From assembly GCA_900549405.1 (NCBI GenBank), contig URNZ01000055.1, positions 1 to 13,265 on the forward strand: 13,265 nt of DNA. Direction: 5' to 3'. How positions within the stretch are numbered: the stretch's first letter is position 1; every line of letters begins with the position of its first letter. Positions 6,964-13,265 of this stretch are shown here, piece after piece. The notes under the pieces are model-generated. The model saw nothing but the letters and a program-made list of their open reading frames with translations. It searched no databases and was not told where the DNA came from. This DNA is from an uncultured Eubacteriales bacterium (lineage in GTDB: Bacteria; Bacillota; Clostridia; Oscillospirales; Oscillospiraceae). The position numbers were made by a program, and so were the translations under genes.

Positions 6964-7794
6964 ATGAGCGTACATCAAAAGCTGACTATCCCCCACGCCT
7001 GCAACGCCCACCTGCACATCATCGACCCGGCCTTTCCCAACGACGGGAAGGCCGCCGCCCAGATCGGCACGGTGGAGACCTATGCCAAGCTGGCCGACGA
7101 GCTGGGACTGGAGCGGGCGGTGTTCGTCCAGGCCAAGCCCTTTGCCACGGACAACGCCTGCCTGCTGGACGCCATCCAGAAGTTTGGCCCCCAGCGCGCC
7201 CGGGGCATCGCCGTGGTCACCGACCAGATCGGCGACAAAGAACTGGAGCAGCTGCACCAGGGCGGCGTCCGGGGCCTGCGCTTCAGCGTGTGGAACCCCA
7301 ACAACGCCGTGGTCTCCTTTGACATGTGCGAGCCTTTGAGCCACCGGGTCAGCGACCTGGGCTGGAACATGCAGCTGCACATGAGCGCCAGGCAGCTGAT
7401 GGAGCAGGAGGAGATCGTCTCCCGCCTGCCCGGAAAGGTGGTCATCGACCACATGGGCCGTCTGGACCCGGAAAAAGGCATCGATGACCCGGCCTATGCC
7501 TGCCTGTGCCGCCTCATTGACCGGGGCAACGTGTGGGTGAAGCTGTGCGGCCCCTATCTGAATACCAAGACCGGCTATCCCTGGGCCGACGCGGCCAAGA
7601 CCGCCCGGGCCCTGGCCGCCTATGCGCCGGAGCGGATGCTGTGGGGCACCGATTTCCCCCACGTCACCGAAAAAGTAAAGCCTGACGAGTGGTCTCTGCT
7701 GGAGACCATCGACGCCTGGTTCGACACCGACCACGCCAAGCGGCTGGCCCTGGTGGAGAACCCGGAGCAGGTGTATGGATTCTCGGCCGACTAA
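6964..7794 (+). CDS. Amidohydrolase-superfamily TIM-barrel hydrolase, LigI/COG3618 type (putative lactonase)
   Basis: This 276-residue protein resembles the amidohydrolase branch that includes 2-pyrone-4,6-dicarboxylate lactonase (LigI) and galactarolactone isomerase-type enzymes. Visible signatures are N-A-H-L-H with H16 and H18 after strand 1, H139 in MQLH, a basic loop RGLRFSVWNPNN, H163 in VIDHMGR, and the catalytic-type Asp230 in WGTDFPH. These match the pattern of a barrel with a conserved strand-8 Asp. Members act on lactones of di- and tricarboxylic acids. GGAGG lies 8 nt before the ATG. It sits between dctM (16 nt) and citD (18 nt), so it is almost certainly co-transcribed with the citrate lyase. 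I infer that it opens a lactone of the imported acid before cleavage. The exact substrate is unknown, and an isomerase role is possible. Confidence 0.8.
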   Translation: MSVHQKLTIPHACNAHLHIIDPAFPNDGKAAAQIGTVETYAKLADELGLERAVFVQAKPFATDNACLLDAIQKFGPQRARGIAVVTDQIGDKELEQLHQGGVRGLRFSVWNPNNAVVSFDMCEPLSHRVSDLGWNMQLHMSARQLMEQEEIVSRLPGKVVIDHMGRLDPEKGIDDPAYACLCRLIDRGNVWVKLCGPYLNTKTGYPWADAAKTARALAAYAPERMLWGTDFPHVTEKVKPDEWSLLETIDAWFDTDHAKRLALVENPEQVYGFSAD

Positions 7795-7812
7795 TTGAGA
7801 GGAAGCGAAACT

Positions 7813-8121
7813 ATGATCCTGAAAAAACCGGCCATGGCCGGAACTCTGGAGTCCAGCGATGTTCAGATCACGCTGCGCCCCAATCCCAACGGCGGCGTTC
7901 AGCTGAATCTGCGCAGCGACGTGATGGCGCAGTTCGGAGACGCCATCCGGGACACCGTTATGGAAGAGCTGAAGAAATTTGACTTAAACGACGTTGTGGT
8001 GGACGTGGAGGACAAGGGCGCGCTGGATTTCGTTATCCGGTCCCGGCTCCAGTGCGCCATCTGCCGCGGCGCGGAGATCTCCTACAACTGGGCAGAGGAG
8101 GATGGCCATGGCAAGCAGTGA
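7813..8121 (+). CDS. citD: Citrate lyase acyl carrier protein (gamma subunit) CitD
   Basis: This 102-residue protein is the acyl carrier of citrate lyase. It holds the phosphoribosyl-dephospho-CoA arm that carries acetyl and citryl groups. The attachment motif AGTLESSD is present, with Ser14 at the same position as the modified serine of Klebsiella CitD. A conserved VEDKGALDFVIRSRLQ segment follows. The ATG at 7813 is preceded by AGAGGA 9 nt upstream. An upstream in-frame TTG directly after the previous stop is less likely. The 3' end overlaps citE by 14 nt, and the citE ribosome site lies inside citD. The tail after residue 85 (CAICRGAEISYNW and a polar end) contains two Cys, which is a small oddity. 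Confidence 0.95.
   Translation: MILKKPAMAGTLESSDVQITLRPNPNGGVQLNLRSDVMAQFGDAIRDTVMEELKKFDLNDVVVDVEDKGALDFVIRSRLQCAICRGAEISYNWAEEDGHGKQ
8096..8101 (+). promoter_or_regulatory. Ribosome binding site that sets the citE start
   Basis: AGGAGG sits inside the end of citD. It abuts the ATG at 8102 but is 6 nt before the in-frame ATG at 8108, so 8108 is the better start. Confidence 0.7.
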
Positions 8122-9007
8122 ACTGATGCGTACCTCCCTGTACGCCGGCGGCACCAGCCCCGTGAAGATGATCCAGGCTGGCTTTTATAACGAGGACTGC
8201 ATCGTCTACGACCTGGAGGACTCGGTATCCGCGGGGGAGAAGGACGCGGCCCGCTTCCTGGTGTATAACCTGGTGAAGTATCAGCGCCCCAAGAACAAGT
8301 ATGTGGTGGTCCGGGTGAACGGCCTGTACTCTGAGTATCTGGACGAGGACCTGGAGGCCATCGTCCGTGCCCAGCCCGACGCCATCCGCCTGCCCAAGGT
8401 GGAGTATGCCAAAGAGGTGGAGCGCATCGACCAGCGCGTCACCCAGATCGAGCAGGCCGCCGGTCTGCCCGTGGGCGGCATCAAGCTGTGGTGCAACATC
8501 GAGTCCTATCTGGGCGTGATGAACGCCCAGGAGATCGCCAAGGCCAGCCCCCGTGTGGCGGCCATGGCCATCGGCGCCGAGGACCTGACCGCCAGCCTGG
8601 GCGCCCAGCGCACCAAGCCCGGCTGGGAGATCTTCTATGCCCGCAACGCCATCCTCATGGCCTGCCGGGCCGCCGGGATCTCCGCCCAGGACGCCGTGTT
8701 CTCTGACATCAACGACAAGGAGGGCCTGCAGCGGGACCTGGAGATGACCCGCACCCTGGGCTTTGACGGCAAGACCTGCGTCCACCCCCGCCAGATCGAC
8801 GCGGTGAACGCCTGCTTCACCCCCAGCGCCAAAGAGATCCGCAACGCGGAGCGGGTGCTGGCCGCCCTGGACGAGGCGGCGAAGAACCACACCGGCGTCT
8901 GCACGCTGGACGGCAGCATGGTGGACAAGCCCATGGAGCTGCGGGCCAGGACCACTCTGGCCAAGGCCGCTGCTGCGGGCATCAAGATCGGAGGCGTTCA
9001 GGCATGA
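8108..9007 (+). CDS. citE: Citrate lyase beta subunit (citryl-ACP lyase) CitE
   Basis: CitE cleaves citryl-ACP to acetyl-ACP and oxaloacetate. The protein has 299 residues, normal for the family, and a HpcH/HpaI-type TIM barrel. Visible motifs are YDLEDSV (34-40), R69 in VVVRVNG, LPKVE (95-99), E132 in NIES and D159 in GAEDL (the likely Mg2+ ligands), and KTCVHPRQI (222-230). The start at 8108 was chosen from AGGAGG spacing. The stop overlaps the citF start as ATGA (9004-9007), so translation is coupled on both sides. The same fold also serves citramalyl- and malyl-thioester lyases. The full CitCDEFXG set argues for a true ACP-dependent lyase, but a citramalate-type or other citrate-analogue substrate cannot be excluded. 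Confidence 0.94.
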   Translation: MASSELMRTSLYAGGTSPVKMIQAGFYNEDCIVYDLEDSVSAGEKDAARFLVYNLVKYQRPKNKYVVVRVNGLYSEYLDEDLEAIVRAQPDAIRLPKVEYAKEVERIDQRVTQIEQAAGLPVGGIKLWCNIESYLGVMNAQEIAKASPRVAAMAIGAEDLTASLGAQRTKPGWEIFYARNAILMACRAAGISAQDAVFSDINDKEGLQRDLEMTRTLGFDGKTCVHPRQIDAVNACFTPSAKEIRNAERVLAALDEAAKNHTGVCTLDGSMVDKPMELRARTTLAKAAAAGIKIGGVQA

Positions 9008-10569
9008 GCAAGAATTCATTAGGCCGGGAGCTGCCCGAGCAGGTGGGCAGCTATCGCGTCCGCCCCTATGAGGGCGCTTATCAGCCCCTGCCCGAAGTCA
9101 AGCCCGTGGTCACCCGCCGCACCGCCGGACATCGCGTTCCCGGCGGGAACAAGCTGGTGCCCACTCTGAAGGACGCCATCATCGCCTCCGGGCTGAAGGA
9201 CGGCATGACCATCTCCTTCCACCACAGCTTCCGGGAGGGGGACAAGGTCATCGGCCAGGTGCTCACCGCCATCCGGGCGCTGGGCATCAAGGGCCTGCGC
9301 TTTGCCCCCAGCGCCGTGGTGAACATCAAGGAGCCCTCCATCGTGGACTTTGTGAAGGACGGCACCATCAACCGCATCGAGGCCAGCGGCATCCGCGGCC
9401 AGCTGGGCGACGCCATCCTCTCCGGCGAGGTGGAGCTGGCCGAGCCCGTCATCCTGCGCACCCACGGCGGCCGCCCCCGGGCCATCGAGGCCGGGGAGCT
9501 GCAGATCGACGTGGCCTTCATCGGCGCTTCCGCCGCTGACGACTATGGCAACTGCACCAGCCAGATCGGCCCCAACGCCTGCGGCTCCATGGGCTATTCC
9601 TTTGTGGATGCCCACAACGCCGGCTGCGTGGTGGTGGTCACCGACAATCTGGTGGACTACCCCTGCTGCCCGGTGAGCATCAGTCAGCAGTATGTGGACT
9701 ATGTGGTCAAGGTGGACTCCATCGGCGACCCGGCTAAGATCGGCGCGGGTGCGGCCCGGCTGACCAAGAACCCCCGGGACCTGATGATCGCCCAGCGGAC
9801 GGTGGACGTGATGTCCGCCTCCCGCCGGTTCAAGGACGGCTTCTCCTTCCAGACCGGTGCCGGCGCCATCAGCATCGCCACCACCAAGTATCTGGCTGAG
9901 CGGATGAAGGAGCGGGGCGTGAAGGCCAGCTTCGCCCTGGGCGGTATCCCCGCCGCCATCATCGACATGTATGACGAGGGTCTGGTCCGGGTGGTGGCCT
10001 GCAGCCAGTCCTTCGACGCGGTGGCCGCCCAGGCCATCAGCAGCCGCCCCGGCGTCATCGAGATCGACAACGCGGACTATGCCAACGCCTACAGCAAGGG
10101 CGGCTATCTCAACCGGGAGGACTTCGGCATTCTTGGCGCGCTGGAGGTGGACACGGACTTTAACGTGAACATCCTCACCGGCTCCTCTGGCGAGATGCGG
10201 GGCGGCCTGGGCGGCGGCCCCGACGTGGCCGGGGGCGCCCAGGTGTCCATCGTCACCATCCCCGTGATCCGTGGCCGCACCCCCTCCATCGTGAAGAAGG
10301 TGTTCACCACCTGCACCCCCGGCGAGACCGTTGCCGTGGTGGTGACCGAGGCGGGCATCGCCCTGAACCCCAAGCACAAGAACTATCAGGAGCTGAAGGA
10401 GGACCTGGAGGCCGCCGGTTTGAAGCTGGTGACCATCGAGGAGCTTCAGCAGCTGGCCGAGTCCATGACCGGCGTCCCCAAGCCTATCGAGACCGGCGAC
10501 AAGGTGGTCTGCATGGTGGAATACCGGGACGGCAGCGTGGTAGACGTGATCCGCCAGATCAAAAAGTGA
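9004..10569 (+). CDS. citF: Citrate lyase alpha subunit (citrate CoA/ACP-transferase) CitF
   Basis: CitF exchanges acetyl-ACP for citryl-ACP, releasing acetate. It has 521 residues, the usual length, and belongs to the CoA-transferase fold. Recognisable segments are THGGRPRAIEAGE (153-165), AFIGASAADDYGN (171-183) and the glycine-rich SSGEMRGGLGGGPDVAGGA (394-412), with a TPGETVAVVVTEAG segment near the end. It is the last gene of the operon, overlapping citE by 4 nt, and is followed by a 12-bp-stem hairpin. With CitD and CitE it forms the cytoplasmic lyase complex. No missing conserved block is seen. The same caveat on substrate applies as for CitE. Confidence 0.95.
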   Translation: MSKNSLGRELPEQVGSYRVRPYEGAYQPLPEVKPVVTRRTAGHRVPGGNKLVPTLKDAIIASGLKDGMTISFHHSFREGDKVIGQVLTAIRALGIKGLRFAPSAVVNIKEPSIVDFVKDGTINRIEASGIRGQLGDAILSGEVELAEPVILRTHGGRPRAIEAGELQIDVAFIGASAADDYGNCTSQIGPNACGSMGYSFVDAHNAGCVVVVTDNLVDYPCCPVSISQQYVDYVVKVDSIGDPAKIGAGAARLTKNPRDLMIAQRTVDVMSASRRFKDGFSFQTGAGAISIATTKYLAERMKERGVKASFALGGIPAAIIDMYDEGLVRVVACSQSFDAVAAQAISSRPGVIEIDNADYANAYSKGGYLNREDFGILGALEVDTDFNVNILTGSSGEMRGGLGGGPDVAGGAQVSIVTIPVIRGRTPSIVKKVFTTCTPGETVAVVVTEAGIALNPKHKNYQELKEDLEAAGLKLVTIEELQQLAESMTGVPKPIETGDKVVCMVEYRDGSVVDVIRQIKK

Positions 10570-10582
10570 TCATACCCCAGGA

Positions 10583-10646
10583 GCAAAGCTGGAACATGGA
10601 TGAATGAAAACGGGCGCTGATGTAAAAACATCAGCGCCCGCTTTGC
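10583..10646 (+). terminator. Hairpin after citF, likely terminator with a poor U-tail
   Basis: CGGGCGCTGATG (10611-10622) pairs perfectly with CATCAGCGCCCG (10629-10640) around a TAAAAA loop. The tail is only CTTT. An outer GCAAAG (10583-10588) can pair with CTTTGC (10641-10646). It probably ends the citrate lyase transcript, but the weak tail leaves room for a 3'-stabilising role. Confidence 0.6.
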
Positions 10647-10675
10647 GATGTGGGGGGATGGAGCGAGGGTGCAAG

Positions 10676-10704
10676 TTGACACGCCCCCGTCCCCATGATA
10701 AAAT
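10676..10704 (+). promoter_or_regulatory. Near-consensus sigma-A promoter of the sulfur-transfer operon
   Basis: TTGACA (10676-10681, consensus) and TAAAAT (10699-10704) are 17 nt apart. Transcription should start near 10711, giving a leader of about 70 nt. The leader contains GGAATTTCC (10730-10738) flanked by CAC and CTGT, resembling the palindrome at 2786-2802. Confidence 0.8.
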
Positions 10705-10781
10705 AACCGCTGTATCCCCTGGAAACACTGGAATTTCCCTGTTTTCATGCGGGTTTTTAGTTTGTTTATGGGGGCCTTTTT

Positions 10782-11927
10782 ATGATCTATCTGGACTATG
10801 CCGCCAACCATCCGGCGGACCCGGGGGTGGTGGAGCGGTTTTGTCGCACGGAGCTGGCCTTTCCCGGCAACCCCAACTCCGCCCACTCGGCGGGGCGGGC
10901 CGCCCGGGAGGAACTGGACCGGATCACCGCGTCCATTGCCGCTCTGCTGGGGGCGGAGCCGGAGGAGGTCATCTACACCTCTGGGGCCACCGAGTCCAAC
11001 AACCTGGCCATCAAGGGCCTGGCCCAGGCCAGCCGCCACGTGGGGCGGCACATCCTGTCCACCCAGCTGGAGCACTCCTCGGTGGGGGGCAGTCTCACCG
11101 CCCTGCAAAACCAGGGCTATGAGATCGACCTGCTGGACGTGGACCGCCGGGGACAGGTGGACCTGGAACAGCTCCGGGACCTGCTGCGGAAGGACACGGT
11201 GCTGCTGTCCCTGTCGGCGGTGGACAGCGAGCTGGGGACGGTGCAGCCCCTGGAGGAAGTGCGGGAGATATTAAAGGAGTACCCCAACTGCCGATTGCAC
11301 GTCGACGCCACCCAGGCGGTGGGGCGCATCCCCGTGCGCTTCACCGGCTGCGACACCATGAGCCTGGCCCTGCACAAGATCGGCGGGCTCAACGGCAGCG
11401 GCCTGCTGCTCAAGCGGAAGGGCCTGGTGCTGGAGCCCCTGCTCCACGGCGGGACCAGCACCACCATCTATCGCAGCGGCACCCCCACCCTGGCCCTGGC
11501 GGCAGCGGCGGAGGAGGCCCTGCGTCGGGCCTTGTGGGAGCGGGAGGAGCGGACGGCCCGTGTGGCCGCCCTGCGCCGCCGACTGGAGGACGGTCTGAAA
11601 CAATACCCCCAGGTGCGCATCAACAGCCCGGCGGGGGCGGTGCCCCACATTCTCAACCTCAGCGTGGCGGGGGTGCGGGGCAGCCGGTTCCAGCAGGCCC
11701 TGTCGGGCCGGGGCGTGTGCGTGTCGGTAAAGTCCGCCTGTTCCTCTGACGGGCTGCCATCCAAGGCGGTGTTCGCCGTCAGCCGGGACCGGAAAAACGC
11801 CCTATCCAGCTGGCGCATCAGCCTGAGCCACCTGACCACAGAGGAAGAGATCGACCAATTTTTGACCATTTTTGACGCCTGCTGCCGGGAACTCACCGGC
11901 CAGGGGGCGGGGGAGGAGCGCAAATGA
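10782..11927 (+). CDS. Cysteine desulfurase, IscS/NifS-type class V aminotransferase
   Basis: This 381-residue PLP enzyme should take sulfur from cysteine as a protein persulfide and pass it to an acceptor. Key positions are all present: GATESNN (68-74), H98 over the cofactor, D175 and Q178 in VDATQ, the Schiff-base K199 in LHK, RSGT (231-234), and the nucleophile C320 in SAC. The C-terminal motif W-R-I-S-L and T-T-E-E-E-I-D is typical. One oddity is that the NNE motif contacting PLP in IscS reads DSE here (148-150). The ribosome site is weak (GGGGG 7 nt before the ATG). It overlaps the next gene as ATGA, which points to the TtcA-like enzyme as the sulfur acceptor. A selenocysteine lyase activity is a less likely alternative. 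Confidence 0.9.
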   Translation: MIYLDYAANHPADPGVVERFCRTELAFPGNPNSAHSAGRAAREELDRITASIAALLGAEPEEVIYTSGATESNNLAIKGLAQASRHVGRHILSTQLEHSSVGGSLTALQNQGYEIDLLDVDRRGQVDLEQLRDLLRKDTVLLSLSAVDSELGTVQPLEEVREILKEYPNCRLHVDATQAVGRIPVRFTGCDTMSLALHKIGGLNGSGLLLKRKGLVLEPLLHGGTSTTIYRSGTPTLALAAAAEEALRRALWEREERTARVAALRRRLEDGLKQYPQVRINSPAGAVPHILNLSVAGVRGSRFQQALSGRGVCVSVKSACSSDGLPSKAVFAVSRDRKNALSSWRISLSHLTTEEEIDQFLTIFDACCRELTGQGAGEERK

Positions 11928-12796
11928 GCCGTGAATTGACCCAGTGCCAGCTCATCGAGCGGAGCATTCTGAAAAAATATCGCAAAGAGATCTGGAAACC
12001 CTTTACCTATGCCATCCGGCGCTATCAGCTGATCCAGCCCGGGGACAAGATCGCCGTGTGCATCTCCGGGGGGAAAGACTCCATGCTCATGGCCAAGCTG
12101 ATGCAGCTGCTCCAGCGGTTCAGCGACTATCCCTTTGAAGTGGTCTTTTTGGTGATGGACCCCGGCTATAACGAGATCAACCGCCACAAGATCGAGAGCA
12201 ACGCCGCCCTGCTGGAGATCCCCATCACCATCTTCGAGACCAATATTTTCGAGGTGGCCAACAACAGCGAAAAGTCCCCCTGCTACCTGTGCGCCCGGAT
12301 GCGCCGGGGCCACCTGTACAGCAAGGCAAAGGAGCTGGGCTGCAACAAGATCGCCCTGGGCCACCACTTTAACGACGTGATCGAGACCACGGTGCTGGGC
12401 ATGTTCTTCGGCTCTCAGCTCCAGGCCATGCTGCCCAAGCTGCACAGCACCAACTTTGCGGGCATGGAGCTCATCCGCCCCCTGTACTGCATCCACGAGG
12501 ACAGCATCATCGCCTGGCGGCGGTATAACGACCTGGAGTTTATCCAGTGCGCCTGCCGCTTCACGGAAAACTGCGCCATCTGCGATAACGGCGGCGGCGG
12601 CTCCAAGCGGCAGGAGGTGAAGACCCTGCTGCGGCGGCTGAAGCGGGACAACCCCAACATCGAAAAGAGCATCTTCAACAGCATCCACGCCGTCAGTCTG
12701 GATACCATGATCGGCTATAAGACCCACGGGGAGCTGCACTCCTTCCTGGAGGGCTATGACGAGAAGCGCCCGGTGGAGGAGCAGGAGAGCGAGTAA
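11924..12796 (+). CDS. ttcA: TtcA-like PP-loop ATPase, tRNA thiolation enzyme
   Basis: This 290-residue protein has the PP-loop SGGKDS (48-53), which binds ATP and adenylates the target base. It has the C120-x2-C123 pair in PCYLCARMRRG and a GHHFNDVIETT segment, both characteristic of the TtcA group. TtcA makes 2-thiocytidine at tRNA position 32 using a [4Fe-4S] cluster held by three cysteines. The third ligand here is probably in the C-A-C-R...C-x2-C cluster (C209, C211, C217, C220), which is richer in Cys than I would expect. A GGGG-rich stretch follows it. It overlaps the desulfurase gene by 4 nt, so sulfur delivery by that enzyme is likely. Some clostridial TtcA-like proteins may thiolate other positions, so the exact target is inferred. 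Confidence 0.85.
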   Translation: MSRELTQCQLIERSILKKYRKEIWKPFTYAIRRYQLIQPGDKIAVCISGGKDSMLMAKLMQLLQRFSDYPFEVVFLVMDPGYNEINRHKIESNAALLEIPITIFETNIFEVANNSEKSPCYLCARMRRGHLYSKAKELGCNKIALGHHFNDVIETTVLGMFFGSQLQAMLPKLHSTNFAGMELIRPLYCIHEDSIIAWRRYNDLEFIQCACRFTENCAICDNGGGGSKRQEVKTLLRRLKRDNPNIEKSIFNSIHAVSLDTMIGYKTHGELHSFLEGYDEKRPVEEQESE

Positions 12797-12823
12797 ACGC
12801 CCAGAAATATAGGAGAGAGAAGC

Positions 12824-13138
12824 ATGAGCGACTATCAGGATATCGATTTTCAGCAGGCCCGGGAGATCTTAGACCGGGAGAAGGACAGCGTGCTGCTGGA
12901 CGTGCGGGAGGAGGAGGAGTTCATCACCGGCCACCCCATCGAGGCCGAGCTGCTGCCCCTGAGCACCTTAAGCCCCGCCACCGCGGCGGAGCTGATCCCC
13001 AGCAAGGACAGCCCCGCCCTGGTCTATTGCCGCAGCGGCGTGCGCAGCCGCCAGGCCGCCGAAAAGCTGGTAAAAATGGGCTACACCCAGGTCTATAACC
13101 TGGGCAGCTTAGTGGGCTGGCCCTATGGGATGACGTGA
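12824..13138 (+). CDS. Single-domain rhodanese-like sulfurtransferase
   Basis: This 104-residue cytoplasmic protein is one rhodanese domain. LLDVREEEEF (24-33) is the CH2A-like motif. The active-site loop Y-C-R-S-G-V-R-S carries the nucleophile C69, followed by AAEKLVKMGYTQVYNLGSLVGWP. Catalytic Cys and loop Arg residues are present, so it should carry a persulfide. AGGAGA lies 7-8 nt before the ATG. The gap from the TtcA-like gene is 27 nt with no terminator or promoter, so it is probably the third gene of the operon and may relay sulfur from the desulfurase to the PP-loop enzyme. The partner is inferred. Confidence 0.88.
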   Translation: MSDYQDIDFQQAREILDREKDSVLLDVREEEEFITGHPIEAELLPLSTLSPATAAELIPSKDSPALVYCRSGVRSRQAAEKLVKMGYTQVYNLGSLVGWPYGMT

Positions 13139-13148
13139 GCGGGATCAG

Positions 13149-13207
13149 TAATCAGGGGGACGGTTCTTGTGATTAGTGCCTAATCAGAAGAACCGTCCCC
13201 CTGATTA
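13149..13207. repeat. REP-like palindrome with GGGGACGGTTC core, probable non-autonomous mobile repeat
   Basis: Two perfect 20-bp arms (13149-13168 and 13188-13207) enclose a second 7-bp inverted repeat, TGATTAG (13170-13176) and CTAATCA (13180-13186), with a 3-nt loop. The only unpaired stem position is a G opposite G. I recall repeats with this GGGGACGGTTC core near REP-associated tyrosine transposases in Firmicutes. No transposase is in the window. It lacks a T-tract, so it is not a standard terminator, though a transcript would fold strongly. Confidence 0.75.
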
Positions 13208-13210
13208 CAC

Positions 13211-13239
13211 TTGCAATGCTCCCAAAACTGAGATATAAT
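13211..13239 (+). promoter_or_regulatory. Sigma-A promoter for a gene beyond the right edge
   Basis: TTGCAA (13211-13216) and TATAAT (13234-13239, consensus) are 17 nt apart. Transcription would start near 13246. The -35 begins 4 nt after the palindrome ends. Confidence 0.7.
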
Positions 13240-13250
13240 AACAGGCAGAA

Positions 13251-13257
13251 AAAGGAG
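13251..13257 (+). promoter_or_regulatory. Ribosome binding site of the next gene
   Basis: AAAGGAG at 13251-13257 has no suitable ATG in the remaining 8 nt. The start codon should lie just past 13265. A TTG abuts it but is too close to be used. Confidence 0.5.
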
Positions 13258-13265
13258 TTGACGGC

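Noticed and set aside
7994..8107. N-terminal extension of citE
   Set aside because: It would overlap citD out of frame, and the product lacks family similarity before residue M at 8108, where a ribosome site is correctly spaced.
9019..10377. Long minus-strand open frame opposite citF
   Set aside because: Gly/Asp/His/Val-rich antisense product. CitF covers the whole span with family motifs.
10604..11122. Plus-strand frame over the citF hairpin, promoter and desulfurase start
   Set aside because: It spans the terminator and promoter and continues out of frame in the desulfurase gene. There is no motif or ribosome site.
13149..13207. Palindrome as a CRISPR unit or ordinary terminator
   Set aside because: There is only one copy in the window, no spacer array, and no T-tract after the stem.

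Overview
The window looks like a chromosomal segment from a high-GC anaerobic member of the Clostridia, most likely an Oscillospiraceae-type gut or fermentative bacterium. This is inferred from GGAGG-type ribosome sites, sigma-A promoters, GC-rich codon use, a Na+-type TRAP carrier feeding a citrate lyase, and a GGGGACGGTTC palindrome of a kind I associate with Firmicutes genomes. Species assignment is inference only.

Region 1 (1-164) is the 3' end of a gene for a membrane protein. Region 2 (200-2602, minus strand) is a two-gene operon, citC then a citX-citG fusion, that makes and loads the citrate lyase prosthetic group. Region 3 (2603-2833) is a divergent control region with three consecutive palindromes and a further matching half-site pair. 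Region 4 (2834-3745) is a LysR-type regulator closed by a terminator. Region 5 (3979-10569) starts with a good promoter overlapped by an 8-bp inverted repeat and encodes a TRAP solute-binding lipoprotein (dctP). A 16-bp-stem terminator follows, then dctQ, dctM, a LigI/COG3618-type amidohydrolase (putative lactonase) and citD-citE-citF, packed with gaps of 14 to 18 nt or overlaps. A 12-bp-stem hairpin ends the operon.

Regions 2 to 5 read as one metabolic module. The TRAP system imports a carboxylate, the amidohydrolase may open a lactone form of it, and the acetyl-ACP-dependent lyase cleaves the citrate-type acid to acetate plus an oxo-acid. CitC and CitXG mature the lyase and the LysR protein probably senses the substrate. 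A TRAP carrier and a lactonase are not the usual partners of citrate lyase (normally a CitS/CitM/CitT-type carrier and oxaloacetate decarboxylase), so the true substrate may be a citrate analogue.

Region 6 (10676-13138) is a separate sulfur-transfer operon with its own near-consensus promoter: an IscS/NifS-type cysteine desulfurase, a TtcA-like PP-loop tRNA thiolation enzyme (4-nt overlap) and a single-domain rhodanese. Region 7 (13149-13265) holds a 59-nt REP-like palindrome, then a TTGCAA-17-TATAAT promoter and a ribosome site for a gene that starts beyond the window. I found no tRNA, rRNA, CRISPR array or complete transposase gene.
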